A stretch of 64,000 bases of DNA from Wolfiporia cocos. Lineage: Eukaryota > Basidiomycota > Agaricomycetes > Polyporales > Phaeolaceae. The stretch lies in contig JACCLO010000013.1 of NCBI GenBank assembly GCA_029448655.1, positions 496,001-560,000 on the forward strand, written 5' to 3'. Shown here piece by piece: positions 61,864-64,000 of this stretch (positions are counted from its first letter, which is position 1; each line of letters opens with the position of its first letter). The translations under genes and the position numbers were made by a program. Below the pieces are notes generated by a model. That model ran no database searches and had not been told where the DNA came from. It was given only the letters and a program-made list of their open reading frames with translations.

Positions 61864-63576
61864 TAGAGTTTCAGTCAATTATCTTAATCTGCCAACTGCC
61901 CTTTGCTTAAGAAATCGCAGTTGCGAGCTAGGTTTGCACTAGTGTTGCCGAAGTTCAGTTCAGAACCAAGGTTCAGAACCTGAACCGCCTGAACCGAACC
62001 TAGGTTCAGGTTCAGTCCAGGTCCGGTTCAGGGTAGGATGTCAAGGTTCGGTTCTCGGTTCAGGGGGGCCATGGATACCCTTGAACCAGGTTCGAACCGG
62101 ACTGAACCTTGAACCACTTAGCATTGATATATTCCTTGTAGCTACTTGTGGATAAGCATTAATTACAATCATGGTCTTGCCATCCTTGCTATAGTATTGT
62201 TGTAGTAAGTTATGGATAACTGGCTTCACCATGACAAGCATCAGTGCTCATATACTCCAGTCTCCCACTATGGCAAGAGTTCAACCCCATGTTGGAATTA
62301 CTGTGCTTTCTGTGACATGAGGCTGCATTCACTGCTGTTAGATGAAGTCAAAAATGTAGATTTAATGTTTCACTTTGTATTCATGATCCTACTGTAGGTT
62401 ATATACAGAGCTGTCTAATAAGGTTTGTTATTGAGCTTTGCCTGAGGCTAATTCACATTTGTTCTGCTCATGGAATCTGATTACTGAACTGAACTGCTCA
62501 AAATAGCTGCCTTGAGTGATTATTGTGCATCAACAAGTTATTTTTTACCACTCTGAAGAAGACTAAGAGCCACTTCAGAATGCAGCAGCCCAATAGACAC
62601 CAAATGGATGCTTGAGGCCCTGCAAAACTTGAAGTGTGGTTATTCTAGTGTTTCCAATATTGCTGGGGATGAGGTAGACAATATAGGGCAATTGGAATAC
62701 ACAGAAAGGTACCCAGAGTTGGTGTCCAAAATATTATGTTTACACACTATGAAAGCAAGTGACTTAGTGGTCCGAACCTAGTTCGAACCTTGAACCGAAC
62801 CTGCTGAACTGGTTCCACAGGTTCAGTCCAGGTTCAGGTTCAGGTTCAGGCTCCCTGCAGTCGGTTCGGTTCTGGGTTCAGCCCCAGACCCCCCTGAACC
62901 TGAACTGAACTGAACTTCGGCAACACTAGTTTGCACGCAGATTAATCTGCTAACTGCGGCAGATTAATCTACTGTGACAATAAAATGGCACATCCCAGAT
63001 TCGAACCAAGGACCTCAGCGCAGATGAGAATAACAACGTCGCAGCGTAATTAGCCGACTGAGCCATTGTGGCAACAGGTACCATTGACCAATTAAAATAT
63101 ATATAACACAAATTTTACACACAATTTTTGCAAATCATCAAGGCAACTAACTGCTCCAACAAGCATACAGAAATCAATGATAGTGGTAGCTTGATTTACC
63201 ATGCTTGACCTGGAGCAACTCACCATGGGAAAGCTGAATACACTGGAATCACAGGTCTTTAGAGGCAGATTCATTTGTATTTGTGTTATGGAAGATGTTA
63301 AACTGCAAAAATGAAGTTTACAAAATACTCTATATATTGCTTAAAATGGGGCAGACACTAATTGCACTGTAGCTCAGTTGGCTAATGTATGATGTGATGC
63401 TGTTATTTTCATCTGTGCTAAGGTCCTTGGTTCGACCCCGGGATGTACCATTTTATTGTCACAGTAGATTAATCTGCCGCAGCTAGCAGATTGATCTGCG
63501 TGCAAACCTAGCTCGCAACTGCGATTTCTTAAGCGAAGGGCAGTTGGCAGATTAAGATAATTGACTGAAGTCCCTC
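61864..63576. mobile_element. hAT-like non-autonomous element D, copy 2 (with nested insertion)
   Basis: Inverted relative to copy 1: left end TAGAGTTTCAGTCAATTAT, right end GACTGAAGTCCCTC. Flanks AGGACTAG (61856-61863) and AGGACTAA (63577-63584) match at 7 of 8. The arms again contain CAGATTAATCTG and tRNA-like sequences: minus at 62985-63080 (box B-like GGTTCGAATCT), plus at 63360-63455 (GTAGCTCAGTTGGCTAATG, then GGTTCGACCCC at 63429-63439). The left arm is split by another element at 61940-62928. The interior 60-codon frame (63092-63274, minus) differs from that of copy 1 by a handful of residues. Confidence 0.8.
61940..62928. mobile_element. Nested hAT-like non-autonomous element
   Basis: 989 bases with 24-base perfect terminal inverted repeats beginning TAGTGTTGCCGAAGTTCAG, flanked by the perfect 8-base duplication GTTTGCAC (61932-61939 and 62929-62936). 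Both subterminal regions are packed with GGTTCAG/CTGAACC words in both orientations, as expected for hAT transposase binding. The interior is AT-rich without a transposase. It interrupts the left arm of element D copy 2 and is therefore younger. Confidence 0.93.
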
Positions 63577-63584
63577 AGGACTAA

Positions 63585-64000
63585 TGAACCCACCAGGAGC
63601 ACTTATGTGCACCCCTGCGAACGAATCTGCCAATGTCATAGCACGACCTTTTCACGAGCGAAAAGTTGTGAATGATCTGTGCAGCCAAGAATCTGCGCTA
63701 TCCAGGCCCTCCTCGCACAGACATTCAGGCTTCAAGGACAAGCCCGTCGAGACCGTCGCGCTATTAACAAAGACGCAACGATATCACAGCTGCTGTCAAC
63801 TCTTGGCGAGAGGCCGGACATCAGTACTTACATTCCTGACGAAGCATAGACTGTGAATCCCCCGCTGGCTGTAACGATTCTATTTGGTTTCTCTCACGGA
63901 GATTAGGATGTACACTGATGAGGCTGTAGGTATGGGTGGATTCACGCTTGACATTGATTGCTTGTTTGCGCAGGCCCGTTCGGCATGTAAATCAAGAACA
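63585..64000 (+). pseudogene. Possible 3' end of an unrecognised gene
   Basis: A plus-strand frame ending at 63849 reads FRLQGQARRDRRAINKDATI and SQLLSTLGERPDISTYIPDE before a stop, which looks like coding sequence, but its upstream continuation runs into element D. No family recognised. Nothing is seen in the last 150 bases. Confidence 0.35.

Overview
The window looks like a transposon-dominated stretch of an Agaricomycete (Basidiomycota) nuclear genome. The basis is 50-70 base spliceosomal introns, chromodomain Ty3/gypsy elements, RepHel Helitrons, a Tnp2-type (CACTA) transposase, a FunK1-type kinase remnant and a metacaspase. No rRNA gene, canonical tRNA gene, CRISPR array or bacterial operon was seen. 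Few host genes look intact: a caspase-like protease (5216-6659, minus) and a probable Sld3-type DNA replication regulator in four exons (42448-44220, plus).

Layout. 0.5-1.4 kb: a transposon with long inverted repeats that are themselves hairpins, carrying a RecQ-like helicase scrap. 1.46-3.63 kb: a decayed segmental duplicate of the Sld3 locus, with a 180-base retroelement RNase H scrap inside. 5.2-6.7 kb: metacaspase. 7.5-21.1 kb: three nested layers. A minus-strand Sld3 pseudogene was split by a 5'-truncated LINE (poly(A) plus a 14-base target duplication), and the LINE was later split by a 12 kb head-to-tail Helitron array. In that array each CTAG 3' end abuts the TC 5' end of the next unit; the seventh complete unit is a 6.9 kb autonomous-looking Helitron encoding a 1773-residue Rep-helicase.

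22.8-36.4 kb: two Ty3/gypsy elements on the minus strand, both with a dUTPase domain but in different places. The first (22775-31230) has two LTRs and open gag, pol and a third zinc-knuckle ORF overlapping pol. The second is truncated and carries three nonsense codons, each one C-to-T step from a sense codon. 36.5-42.4 kb: solo LTRs, LTR relics and an inverted pair of metacaspase pseudogene pieces. 42.4-44.8 kb: the intact Sld3-like gene. 46.4-49.1 kb and 61.9-63.6 kb: hAT-like non-autonomous elements whose two arms each contain an outward-facing tRNA-like sequence; one holds a second, nested hAT-like element. 49.1-54.1 kb: uncharacterised minus-strand gene pieces, one broken by a solo LTR. 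55.1-59.3 kb: a Tnp2 transposase pseudogene split by a solo LTR. 59.6-60.4 kb: a FunK1-like kinase remnant.

Most of the sequence records mobile-element turnover: insertion into insertion, tandem Helitron growth, LTR-LTR recombination and mutational decay. All homology statements come from reading motifs; no database search was run.
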